Assembly (NCBI RefSeq): GCF_037126465.1
Contig: NC_088207.1
Coordinates: 20,971,049 to 21,035,048 of the forward strand
Length of the DNA stretch: 64,000 bases
Direction of reading: 5' to 3'
Source of the DNA: Ornithodoros turicata
Lineage: Eukaryota; Arthropoda; Arachnida; Ixodida; Argasidae
Of the stretch, positions 55,501 through 64,000 are shown piece by piece. The notes below the pieces were generated by a model that made no database searches, was not told the DNA's origin, and was given only the letters and a program-made list of their open reading frames with translations. Every line of letters starts with the position of its first letter. The first letter of the stretch is position 1. The position numbers and the translations under genes were made by a program.

Positions 55501-56430
55501 ATGGATATAATTAGGAGTTTGCAGTTACGTACTCTTTACTTTTATATTAGCATATTGCCGTTTAAATCGTTGTACAAGACTCGCGCAGGTTTACAAGAAG
55601 ACGAAAGTAAATGTGTCTCTGTCCTTGGGTCCATCAATGAAATGTAATAGGTGGTGGTTGTGGAAGGGTACCTGGGGCCCTATTCCGAGGTGCTTCGCTC
55701 GCGCAATCGAGTCGTTTGCAAGCGTGGTGTGTGATGTCATCGAACGACAGCGCCGAGAACTTGGTATTCCTGTGCTTCCCGACGAGCCGCGCGTGAGCGA
55801 TCCAGTCGTTTGACCGATGCGCACGCTTGTTCTGCGGGGAGAGCTCAGCAGAAGGGAACGTGAAAGAGAGCAACTTTCAACACGAACCACCAGAAGACAA
55901 CTGCCGCCTGGTGCCGACCCTCATAAGCAAGCAACGTGTGTAATGCTTTTTTTTTTTTCTACGTTCTATAGAGGCTTCCCGCTCTAGCAATTTTTGCCAC
56001 CGCTGACAGTGAATATATGCAGTGAAAAGCAGTCGGAGGTGCGAAAGGCATAGGCAAAGGAACCACTGACAACTTCCCAATCCGTTGAGCAGCTACCACA
56101 TGTAGTTCCGGACCACCGACGGTGTCGGTAGGCGAAGCGATCGAGGCGGCGGGAACGATACATGCCACTTTTGGTATTTCGGGTTTCGTCTAACGATCGC
56201 GCGCTTGGGTTATTTACCATCGTTCAGCCCGTCGACGTGTTCAACGTCACTGTCACGCGCATCCCAGACGACGACGACAAAGCGATTACACGGGCGCGTT
56301 CGCAAATATCACTTTGTCCATTTGTGATCAAAGCAAACATAGGCAATGAAAGACGACGCAAAAAAAAAAAAAAAAAAAATAAAAAGAAGCAAGCTGTGCT
56401 CCTTTTTCTTTTTTTTTTCTAGCAGCGCTC
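55501..56430. other. Intergenic, nothing recognised
   Basis: An A-rich run at 56361-56380. Several overlapping frames at 55590-56220, none with a recognised domain. Confidence 0.35.
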
Positions 56431-56625
56431 TCGGACATTACCACCATCACGATCACGTTCGTCATCGCCATATCGCCGCTCCGATCATTACCGTCATCTC
56501 TCATCGTCATCACTCATCATTCTCACCACTCATATTAGACCCCCTAGCTATGGGGTAGCGTTCCACTCCCAGAGTGGAAAACCTCCCCCCTTCATCATCA
56601 GAATATATATGTTGTTGTTGTTGCA
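56430..56625 (+). mobile_element. LINE 3' UTR with (GTT)n tail
   Basis: CAT-rich stretch (CATCATTCTCACC), CTATGGGGTAGCGTTCCACTC, AAACCTCCCCCC and TGTTGTTGTTGTTG. Matches the UTR plan of the I-type LINEs here; no coding part is left. Confidence 0.5.
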
Positions 56626-57344
56626 ATATTCCACTGCTTGATTGAAGTTGTGTTCAATGGGAACTGTTAGACGTGGACCGACTGGAAAAGCGCCACCAAA
56701 GCCAAGGCAGCTCGCATCTCACACCACACGCGGGGGACGGGAGGAGGTCCTCCCTCTGAAAGAATCGCTCTCTGAGCTGGAGGAGCGGCTCGCCTCTGTG
56801 ATAGGGCAAGTGGCGACGACCGGGATGCAGGAGACTCCGGATACGGGCACTGCCGGCCTCGGGGTCCGCATCAACGGTCATTTATATGGCACTGCCCGAG
56901 GCCGCTTCTGCCTCAGAGAGTGATGGAGGCAGGTCGACGTGTACATAGGTTCCGACCGCGTTGGCCTCGACAGCAGCCACGCGAAGCAAACTTGCAGCCA
57001 CCTCTCTTGAATGCTCTCGGCTAATCGACAGGCCAAACGACTGGGTCCGAGAAACCGCTCGTGCACCGACACTCCGCCGATAGTGTCGTTCACAAGCGAC
57101 ACGTTTAGAACGCAAGGAAATACCAAATGCTCGGTGCCGTCGTTACGTGACATCACGCATCACGTGCCATCGGTTGCAAACAACTCGATAGCTCGTGCGG
57201 TGCACCTCGCGATTCAAACACGCCGCGCCGTCGGAATTATGGCGGACATAGTCGCAATATCAAAAGTCGCATGTGTCGTTCCCGCAATGTCGATCGAGAG
57301 CGAGCGATCATCGCCTACCGACAGTGTCGGTCACGCGCAATCGG
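56626..57344. other. Intergenic, no gene recognised
   Basis: An open frame at 56642-56923 (EVLPLKESLSELEERLASV) has a short helix-like stretch that recalls the coiled coil in LINE ORF1 proteins, but nothing else supports it. Confidence 0.3.
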
Positions 57345-57540
57345 TAGCTCGGAAAAGGGCCCCTGGGCCGATTTCTAAAGGAACTGTGCTGACATATGTC
57401 TGAAAGCGTTTGATCGTCTGAGGAAAATCAAGGAAAAACCCCGGGACAGCACAACCGGAACCAGGATTCGAACCTGGTTACATCCCAGTCTCGACGTGAC
57501 ATGGCCAGCACAGTAACCACTGAGCCTCGCGAGCTGGTAT
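57345..57540 (-). mobile_element. tRNA-derived SINE with head, minus strand
   Basis: On the minus strand GGCTCAGTGG (57527-57518) fits the A box and GGTTCGAATCC (57474-57464) the B box. The body follows: GGGGTTTTTCCTTGATTTTCC, TCAGACATATGTCAGCACAG, ATCGGCCCAGGGGCCC. This is the only copy in the window with head and body together and it defines the family. The tRNA part lacks a proper acceptor stem, so it is not a tRNA gene. Confidence 0.8.
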
Positions 57541-58999
57541 GCAGTGCAATAGGTATCGCAGGGACAAGACTCACAACTAGAATGCACATATCATGCGGGA
57601 AAAAGCAAATTTCATGTTCGCGCAACAATACATATTAGGAGACCGGATGGACATCGTCATCTTCATCTCCTTCCCTCCCTCGCAGATTCATTAATCCTTC
57701 AACTGTCGCACTACCTTCCGTCTAGTATAGCTTACAGCGTTTCTGCGGTAGAGGCATACCCTCGAATAAATTGCCGGTGCTTGTGCATGTGCGACACCTA
57801 AGTAGATGTCGTCAATGAAGTACCTCGCCGATTTTCTTAGAAAGGTACTTGGAGATATTTCCCCCATCTAAGCAACTGAAGTTGACCACTTACACCATTT
57901 TCTTTAGAGTCCTTTTCACGTTGAGACCTGCCGCCATTACAATGCACGCGAAGCATATCATAATGGTGAGCTTCATTGCGAGGTAGTTTTCTCTCACGAA
58001 GGTCACTGTCTTCTCGAAGTATCCTGAAGAGGTGTTCTGCCACCTGTTCACCTCTGCCTCGTTTTATCTGCACGGCTACGTGACCAAGGCGCATACACAT
58101 AACCTGATGCGAGTAAAATTCTTAGAAAACATATTAAATATCACTGTGTAGCCCATTCCTCAATAATGGCTCATCAGATAGGCTGCGCAAGGTCAGCTAA
58201 GAAATGAGTGATTCGCTATCATGTCTCGTTATGAAACAAGTAGACGTCATGTTCGACTGCCAACAGAAATTAAGGATGATGGCCACAACAGCTGCAATGC
58301 GTTACCAACATACACGTGTAGATATTAGTTGTGAATCGCGATTTTGTAACCGTTTATTAGGTTGCGAGATGCCTCCGTGCTAAGTGGAGGTTTCCCGGCC
58401 TCACCGTCACTGGTTCTGAGAGTACTGTAACAAAAATGACAGCTCATTTGCTACTCCATGCGAACGTTTCGAAACAGGAACGCTTTCTCGTGAAATTGAC
58501 ACACACTAATGATACATAACTTCATCGCATGACACCTGCTCGGGGCCAACCAGCACCCAGAATTATATCGCTCTTCACCTGATTTGCTGAGGACCAGAGG
58601 CATACACCATTTCTGCGACAGTTTGCATATGAGTAACATGTTGAGAAAAGATGTATGCTCTCTCCTTTCAACTTCCACAAGACAGCACAATATCATATAC
58701 TGCGGATGCCGCTGAGAACCCAATTTTATGTTTTAGCTAGGTGCTATTTTTTAAAATACCACAGAAGGATAGTGCCTTATGTAATATTGGCAGAATATCT
58801 GTAATACTGGTCCAATGCTGGACATATATTGAATCAGTATTGACGATGCCCAGCCAATGTTAGGTCAACATGTTGTGCTGCCTTGGTGTCGTACACTCCC
58901 AACCTCTCCCGAAAGTGAGCTTATGTCTTATGCTACATGCTTATGCTTATGAGCTTATGAGCTTATGCTACACGTGATGTTAGTAGTATAGTAGGGACA
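57541..58999. other. Intergenic, nothing recognised
   Basis: Short frames only (57837-58100 and 58451-58723 on the minus strand), no domain. GAGCTTATG words are repeated a few times at 58915-58975. Confidence 0.4.
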
Positions 59000-59750
59000 T
59001 GGATAATAAAATCATTTTTCTAATCCAATAGAAGGCAATTCTAATCTAATAGATGCCAATTCTAATCCAACACAAGAGAGTTCTAAGCCCTCTGATTGGT
59101 GACCCCACTTTGACCTTACCCCTTCACACTGATTGGTTTGAGCTCTGCTTGGTGACCCCACTTTGATTAACACGCACCTTGTGACCCCGCCCACTTCATG
59201 CTGTTTGGTCCTTGCTAAGTCTGCTGATCGCTCATTAGTCGATCATAGCTCCGCCTCTTTGTGCTAACACCTGGCTTGGCTCCACCCCTTCATGCAAATT
59301 GATCCTGATTCTAAGCCTACTTATTTGTGATTGGCTCTGCATCCTCCTCTCCACATTTTCTAGACTCCTAAGCCCTCCGATTGTTCTAAGCTCAGACACC
59401 CTTCAAGTGGAATCGTTCATTCTAAGCCCACCGATCGCTGATTGGATGGCATAGTTCCGTCCCTTTATGTTAATTGACTCCGTCCTTGATTGGTTCATTC
59501 TAAGCCTACTGAAGGCTGATTTCACCCGGATTTATCACTCATAGGCTTCTAACATTTCTAAGCCAGTCCGACACAGACAAGGCTTCACCAGATGGTGCAC
59601 GGGCCACTGGGCAGCCGCTTCAGACAGACACGAGAAATTGATTACAGACTTCATACAGAGGACAGCTCCAACTGTACATTGGTCCTGCTAGGACAGCCAA
59701 TAATTGGTCACTTCCACTCTGGTAGGCTGCTATTGGTCCACCTGTATCAT
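59000..59750. repeat. ATTGG/TTCTAAGCC-rich irregular repeat
   Basis: Words ATTCTAATCYAATAGA (three near copies, 59015-59065), TTCTAAGCC (at least five), TGATTGGTGACCCCACTTTGA (two near copies) and TGATTGG (at least five) recur at irregular spacing. ATTGG is the inverse of the CCAAT box. Three more ATTGG sites lie at 59680-59740. No gene is recognised. It may be a degenerate satellite or the promoter-like part of an old element. Confidence 0.5.
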
Positions 59751-59756
59751 AGAGAT

Positions 59757-59925
59757 TGTACAGGAGGAGGTTTTCCTCCACACAAGTCCTGACCGGCGAT
59801 GATGGAATGGCCCAGCGGGCAGATGGACGTGGCCTTATTCTAGGATGGTGCTGGCTAGAGCTGGCTGCCAGGCGCAGTAGCGCGCGGCAGCAGAGGCGCG
59901 TCGTCGTCGTCCATGGGCCGCCACA
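59757..59925 (-). repeat. 3' LTR of the compact element
   Basis: 169 bp, almost the same length and layout as the solo LTR at 30772-30941. Confidence 0.85.
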
Positions 59926-60501
59926 TCGCTCCCCCCTCAGATGTGGAGCGTTGCATGCGGTTGAGGTCCGCGTCGATACCATGAAAAAGAGAATCAGGAC
60001 GACTCGTGGATGGTGGGCGACTGGACACACGCCTTGTGATTGTGGCTGTTGATGCAGCAGCAGCGAGATGGCGGGAACAAGGGCGCTGCGATCCGGGCGG
60101 GTTCCAGTGATGAGATGTGAACACGGAGTGCTTGGCTGCTTGGACGCTTCAGTGGTTGCTGACTGTGTTGAGCGGCGCTGAGCGCGTTGTGCTGCGTTGA
60201 GTGATCGCCGCTGCATTGCTTGTTGCTAAGTGAGTGTGTTGCGGAGTAGGCGACAGTACCGTGACCGGTACGTAAGCGTGGATGCTAGTTGCCGCCAGAG
60301 AAGTGCCGGGGAGGACCATTATGAAGCAGATGGAGGTCGTAAACTCAGCATGCTGTCGTCTCCCTGCGGGTCCCCGGTAGAACAGTGGTCCCAACGCGAC
60401 TTGCCTGCTAGACGATAGTTCGTTGATGGTTTGCCTAAAAATTTAGGATGGTGAATGGCCAAATTACGCCAAACATGGTGTTTGTTGTTCGGGTCACCAA
60501 A

Positions 60502-60703
60502 TGTAGAGGAGGTGGTCTTCCCCCACAAGAGTTCTGACCGGCGAAGATGGAATGTACCAGCGGGCAGAGGGATGTGGCCTCACGCTGGGATGTGGCCTCA
60601 CGCTAGGACGGTGCCAGAACTGGCTGCCAGAACTGGCTGCCAGGAGCAGTAGCGCGCGGCAGCAGAGGCGCATCGTCGTCGTCGTCGTCCAAGGGCCTCC
60701 ACA
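60502..60703 (-). repeat. 5' LTR of the compact element
   Basis: 202 bp. Contains a tandem GGCAGCCAGTTCT doubling and a tandem GCGTGAGGCCACATCC doubling that the other LTR copies lack. Confidence 0.85.
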
Positions 60704-60872
60704 ACATCATTGCTTAAGGCGGTGCATCACCACCGACGCTCTATGGGAATCCCCATACATTTTTCAACTCTCGTAGCGCCGCGAAAATTTGGTTGATAGT
60801 AAAACTTCGTTGGTGAGAGCGAAGTTGTTGGTTCGATGTTTTCTTCTGATCCCACTGCTTGCCGTAGCCAGT
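60704..60872 (-). other. Sequence after the long LTR, with primer-site-like start
   Basis: Directly after the LTR at 60873, the minus strand reads ACTGGCTACGGCAAGCAGTG, a plausible primer-binding site (TGG two bases after the LTR end). About 150 bp later the compact element begins. Confidence 0.4.
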
Positions 60873-61409
60873 TGTTGCGTTTGATGATGAAATCGGGCAA
60901 CGTCTCAGTCACTCCACGACGGGTTTATTAATACGATGATATTTACAAGGCACAGTCAAGACGTTCGTCCTGAGACGTCCGTTCGCCTCGGAGTCCCGTT
61001 CGCCAAGTCCCCTTCTTTTCTTTCAACCCTGCTGCTCATGGCGTTGTTTTCCAGTCCCCAATGCTGCCCTTCCCTTTGTACGACTTAAGTTACCCGCTTG
61101 ACGAAAATAATACAAAAACAATACACCTCGTCCAAACGTTAACTCGCCTATCCAAACCATCCCCGAACTCTGAGATTTATAGCTTCCTGTTTGCTACACA
61201 CAACCATTTGAAGAACCCCTCACGGTAACCCGATCCCCCGTGTCTTCGCTCCAGACTCTAGGAGCATTATCTAGACACCATACGTGCTAGGAACGAGGGT
61301 GGCATCTTCAAAGTGTCCGGCCGTGTTCTCCGAAAGCGCGGGGGCACATAGAGGTAAAAATATAAAAGAAACCCGGCATTTCTGTCGCGCAGCAAGTTCC
61401 ATCTTTACA
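60873..61409 (-). repeat. Long LTR after the gag-pro gene
   Basis: On the minus strand it starts TGTAAAGATGGAAC after the purine-rich GTGGCGGGAGG and ends CAAACGCAACA. It includes TATAAATCTC and, near the end, TTAATAAACCCG (poly-A signal). Length about 537 bp. The purine tract in front marks it as the 3' LTR of the gag-pro element, while the primer-like site behind it would fit a 5' LTR. Both can hold if two elements share one LTR. Confidence 0.7.
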
Positions 61410-61643
61410 CCTCCCGCCACAAGAATGTGACAGGGCGTTTTGCGCTGTCACAGTCAAACCAACTTGCGGTGCGACCGACCTTACAACTACTCAAAAATAT
61501 ATCACACACAAACACACAAAATGCGGCAGATCATAGGAGACCGTCAGCATCACTCCAGGGTCCACAATCCTAGATAAAGTCACTGCATCACACTACTCTG
61601 TACATATAGTGTGTCTGCGCTGCGGTCCTGCCCTATATGTGCT
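61410..61643 (-). other. Short spacer between gag-pro stop and LTR
   Basis: About 230 bp with no open frame of note. A full Ty3 element would carry about 3 kb of reverse transcriptase, RNase H and integrase here, so pol is missing. Confidence 0.6.
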
Positions 61644-63668
61644 CTACGGTGGTGTTGTGTCATGTTTTGCTTTCCATCGCTTCCTACGGCGGTATGGGAA
61701 CCGCGGCAGTACTTCGATACTACCGTGTCGACCCCGCGGCATTCCGGACATATTTTTACTGGACTGTCCGAGTATGGTCTTAGGACATGATACCACGGTA
61801 CCACTATCAGTGGTCAGTTTCTCCGGCCGTCTTTTGGAGGCGGCCTGCGGAAGTACGAGCCCCCGTATTCTCTCCCCGCGGCACGACGCGCTGTCTGTCA
61901 CCTCTGAGTTATGACCCCTACGTTTCGCGTGCGTCCCCCTGGCTGTGGTTGTTCGCGGTTTTGCCTCTGTCGCTCTCTGGGCGGCCTCGTCTGACTCTGC
62001 GGCCTTCACCGCCACTGGGACATTAGACATATTGGCTTCTCTTGCTGGTCTACCTCCTACGCTAGTCAGCGCGCCCGAGGTCAGGAGTTCCCATGCTCCT
62101 CCCGCAAGAAGGCAATCTGTACCCTCAGCTAGCTCCTCCGTAAAGGCGCAGTGTACGCAACATGACCCTTCGGCGCCTTTGTGGTTATTTTCTTTCCCAC
62201 TCATACTAAGCGGCACCGTCCCCGATTTTGCTTGGACTTTTTGGCCGAATGCCGATACCAGCGTTACAGTTTCCATGGCTTCCGCACTTTCATTTGGGAA
62301 TAAGCTAGATCTCATCACTGTTAGTTCAGTTCCTGAATCTACAACAGCTTGTACGGGGGTGCTTCCGCTGCGCAGTTCCACAATCTGCAAGGCGGATATG
62401 TGTTTTGCTCCGTTCGCGGTCGTGCAGTTGGCCCTGTATTCCCGCGTTCGATTGTCCAACGTGTCGCAGACCGTGGCAGTCCCGGCCTGATCCGTTGCTG
62501 TTGATACGGTGGCTACGTTTACTGCAGCTTGAACGCACCTGCCCTCTGTCTGTCCCTGCGGGCAATTTCGTGCGTAATGCGGCCCTTCACATATAAAACA
62601 TCTTAAGTCGTTTGGGCTCCCACCGATTTGTCCTCTTCTGTGAGGTTCTCTAGGCGCGTCCCTTGCGCTCGCGTTTGCGGTTCCTTCCGTTTGTGGCTGC
62701 AGTCGTCCAGCGTTCGGCGACTGTGGAGCTCGAGCTCCAGTTGCAGCACCAATTCCTCTCGCTTCCTCAAAAGCATTTACCATCTCGGCAATTTCTGCCG
62801 CCTTTCCCCATCCGCTTCCTTCTTGTATCTTAACGTAATCGTACGCCGCGGGACTGATAACCGTTTTCAGCTGATCCGCTACGACCAACTCGACGAAGTC
62901 CTCAAAATTATCGACGTCACGTGACTTCGCGTAGTACAACAGGTAGCTCCTAAGGCGCGAAGCGAAATGTGTCCACCCTTCGTCCCCAAGCCTGAACGCC
63001 GCTAGGAATTGTCTGCGGTACTCCCCCGGAGCTAACCTCAGCTCTTTCAGCACGGTATCTTTCACGGCTTCGTAGCTATCCAACTCGTCTGTAGAGAGCC
63101 TTGAGTACAAGTGCTTTACCCGTTTCGTGACCAACGGAAGGATTAGGTGGCTTTGTATATCAGCCGGCACATTGTATGATCGAAATACGCCTTCGATTCC
63201 CTCAAACCACATCGGCACCTCTAAGTCAGGTGGTAACGGCAAGAGTACGCTCTTTAGCCTTTTAGCATAGCGTTCTAATGTATCTTCTCGCGATATTGCA
63301 GGAGGAGATGAGGTCCTGAATGACCTCTCGCTGCTTGCCCGTGACAATTCCAACTCTATGCGCCTGGCGCGTTCTCTTTCTGCTTGAGCGCGCTCCTTCT
63401 CTACTTGAGCACGCTCTTTTTCTAGCTCGATCTCTAACCTCAGTCGCTCTAGTGCAAGGTCGCGAAGATCACCCCGGTCGAGAGCAATGTTATCCTGCCT
63501 GTCCATCGGCTGGTTACGTTGACTTGACGCCATGCCAGCTGCAACTAACACGCTGCTATCAAGTGTCTCCTGCCTGTCCATCGGCCGATTACCCTGGCTT
63601 GACGCAATGCTAGCTGCAACTAACACACTGCTATCAAGCGTATAGTTTGCACCACTGCGTGTGTGCAT
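61644..63668 (-). CDS. Gag-protease polyprotein of a pol-less LTR element
   Basis: An intact 674-codon frame. In order: two tandem 25-residue units (about 11-35 and 36-60, each LDSSVLVAA...MDRQ), a charged coiled coil (about 65-112), a SCAN/gag-like helical region (about 140-300; MWFEGIEGVFRSY, LSTDELDSYEAVK), a CCHC knuckle (C357, C360, H364, C369) and a retropepsin-type protease with DSG at 444-446 and VMRSSLF. Gag would form particles binding RNA and the protease would process it. The C-terminal 150 residues match nothing I know and no polymerase follows. Start: first ATG of the frame. It is expressed, if at all, from a 5' LTR beyond the window end. Confidence 0.85.
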   Translation of the reverse strand: MHTRSGANYTLDSSVLVAASIASSQGNRPMDRQETLDSSVLVAAGMASSQRNQPMDRQDNIALDRGDLRDLALERLRLEIELEKERAQVEKERAQAERERARRIELELSRASSERSFRTSSPPAISREDTLERYAKRLKSVLLPLPPDLEVPMWFEGIEGVFRSYNVPADIQSHLILPLVTKRVKHLYSRLSTDELDSYEAVKDTVLKELRLAPGEYRRQFLAAFRLGDEGWTHFASRLRSYLLYYAKSRDVDNFEDFVELVVADQLKTVISPAAYDYVKIQEGSGWGKAAEIAEMVNAFEEARGIGAATGARAPQSPNAGRLQPQTEGTANASARDAPREPHRRGQIGGSPNDLRCFICEGPHYARNCPQGQTEGRCVQAAVNVATVSTATDQAGTATVCDTLDNRTREYRANCTTANGAKHISALQIVELRSGSTPVQAVVDSGTELTVMRSSLFPNESAEAMETVTLVSAFGQKVQAKSGTVPLSMSGKENNHKGAEGSCCVHCAFTEELAEGTDCLLAGGAWELLTSGALTSVGGRPAREANMSNVPVAVKAAESDEAAQRATEAKPRTTTARGTHAKRRGHNSEVTDSASCRGERIRGLVLPQAASKRRPEKLTTDSGTVVSCPKTILGQSSKNMSGMPRGRHGSIEVLPRFPYRRRKRWKAKHDTTPP

Positions 63669-64000
63669 GCGTGCAGAGTCCTACTCCTATAGGTACTCCT
63701 AACTACACTGGACTCTGGAGTATGTGAACGCTCTCCTACCTGGTGTATGGTCGTGCCAACGTCGTCCCAACACCGTCGTCCAGTCGCCAGTTCAAAGTTC
63801 AATGTCTACGCCGTGGCATACACACTGTTGACTCTGTTGACCCTGGTGATGCCGCCGCTCCAACGGTGCTTCACCCTTTTTGGTCCTCTTCGCGTCGGCT
63901 GTCCGTCGCCGTCGATGCTGCCCGTTGCCGGTCCAGTCGTGTTCACTGCAGTCCGTCGCAGATACGATTCCAACGCCGCTGTCCGTCGCAGTCGTTGCTG
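63669..64000 (-). other. 5' leader of the gag-pro element
   Basis: Non-coding sequence upstream of the gag start on the minus strand, rich in GACGG and CGACGG words. The 5' LTR is not reached and should lie beyond position 64000. Confidence 0.5.

Larger units (their letters stand above)
59757..60703 (-). mobile_element. Compact LTR element (TRIM-like), 947 bp
   Basis: On the minus strand: 5' LTR 60703-60502 (TGTGGAGGCCC...CCTCCTCTACA), primer site TTTGGTGACCCGAAC at 60501, about 575 bp without a recognisable gag or pol, a purine tract (GAGGGGGGAGCGA) at about 59938-59926, and 3' LTR 59925-59757 (TGTGGCGGCCC...CCTGTACA). The 5' LTR is about 33 bp longer because of two short internal duplications. 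Flanks are ATGT and ATCT, perhaps a 4-bp duplication with one change. It must rely on proteins from another element. Confidence 0.85.

Noticed and set aside
57440..57540. tRNA gene
   Set aside because: Has A and B boxes but no proper acceptor stem, and runs into a SINE body found elsewhere without the head.
61945..62490. 181-codon plus-strand open frame
   Set aside because: Complement of the gag-protease frame; no recognisable domain.
1..64000. CRISPR array, bacterial operon or integrated virus with envelope gene
   Set aside because: No regular repeat-spacer array, no bacterial-type gene clusters, and no envelope-like frame beside either LTR element.

Overview
The window looks like a piece of nuclear genome from an arthropod, most likely a tick (Ixodida) or a close chelicerate. 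The evidence is long stretches with almost no host genes, GT-AG introns inside transposon genes, a metazoan ELMO gene, many I-type LINE remnants, and families of foldback elements and SINE-like repeats whose sequences I associate from memory with tick genomes. No database search was run. There are no bacterial, organellar, rRNA or CRISPR features.

Layout. 1-6600: LINE tails, an AT-rich repeat and a TA-flanked foldback MITE. 6611-10257: a large inverted-repeat element with a decaying 17-bp satellite in one arm, interrupted by a hAT MITE and holding exon-like pieces. 11701-11801: a near-perfect palindrome. 13660-18000: an I-type LINE split by a defective Ty3/Gypsy element (LTRs 13802-13982 and 17364-17554, target duplication GAAAC). 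18589-18918: a hAT MITE. 21245-27700: a minus-strand LINE split by a 5.85-kb DNA transposon with matching terminal inverted repeats and two open multi-exon genes, a SWIM + YqaJ nuclease gene (+) and a THAP + DDE transposase gene (-). 28640-33600: several LINE and SINE remnants, one holding a solo LTR. 35680-35870: a Penelope-like terminal fragment with a possible hammerhead core.

36256-38382 is the one convincing host-type protein gene: a complete 708-codon ELMO/CED-12 frame with no introns, probably a retrogene. 38400-50400 holds LINE, hAT and MITE debris. 50435-55215 is a second large inverted-repeat structure containing an LTR remnant and an 802-bp foldback MITE. 57345-57545 is a tRNA-headed SINE. 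59757-60703 is a compact LTR element (TRIM-like). 60873-63668 is a long terminal repeat plus an intact gag-protease frame with no polymerase.

How the parts work together. The YqaJ and transposase genes converge within one set of terminal inverted repeats and probably form one mobile unit. The gag-pro and TRIM-like elements lack polymerase and would need enzymes from elsewhere. Most other parts are dead copies nested in one another, and the nesting gives a relative order of insertion at several points.
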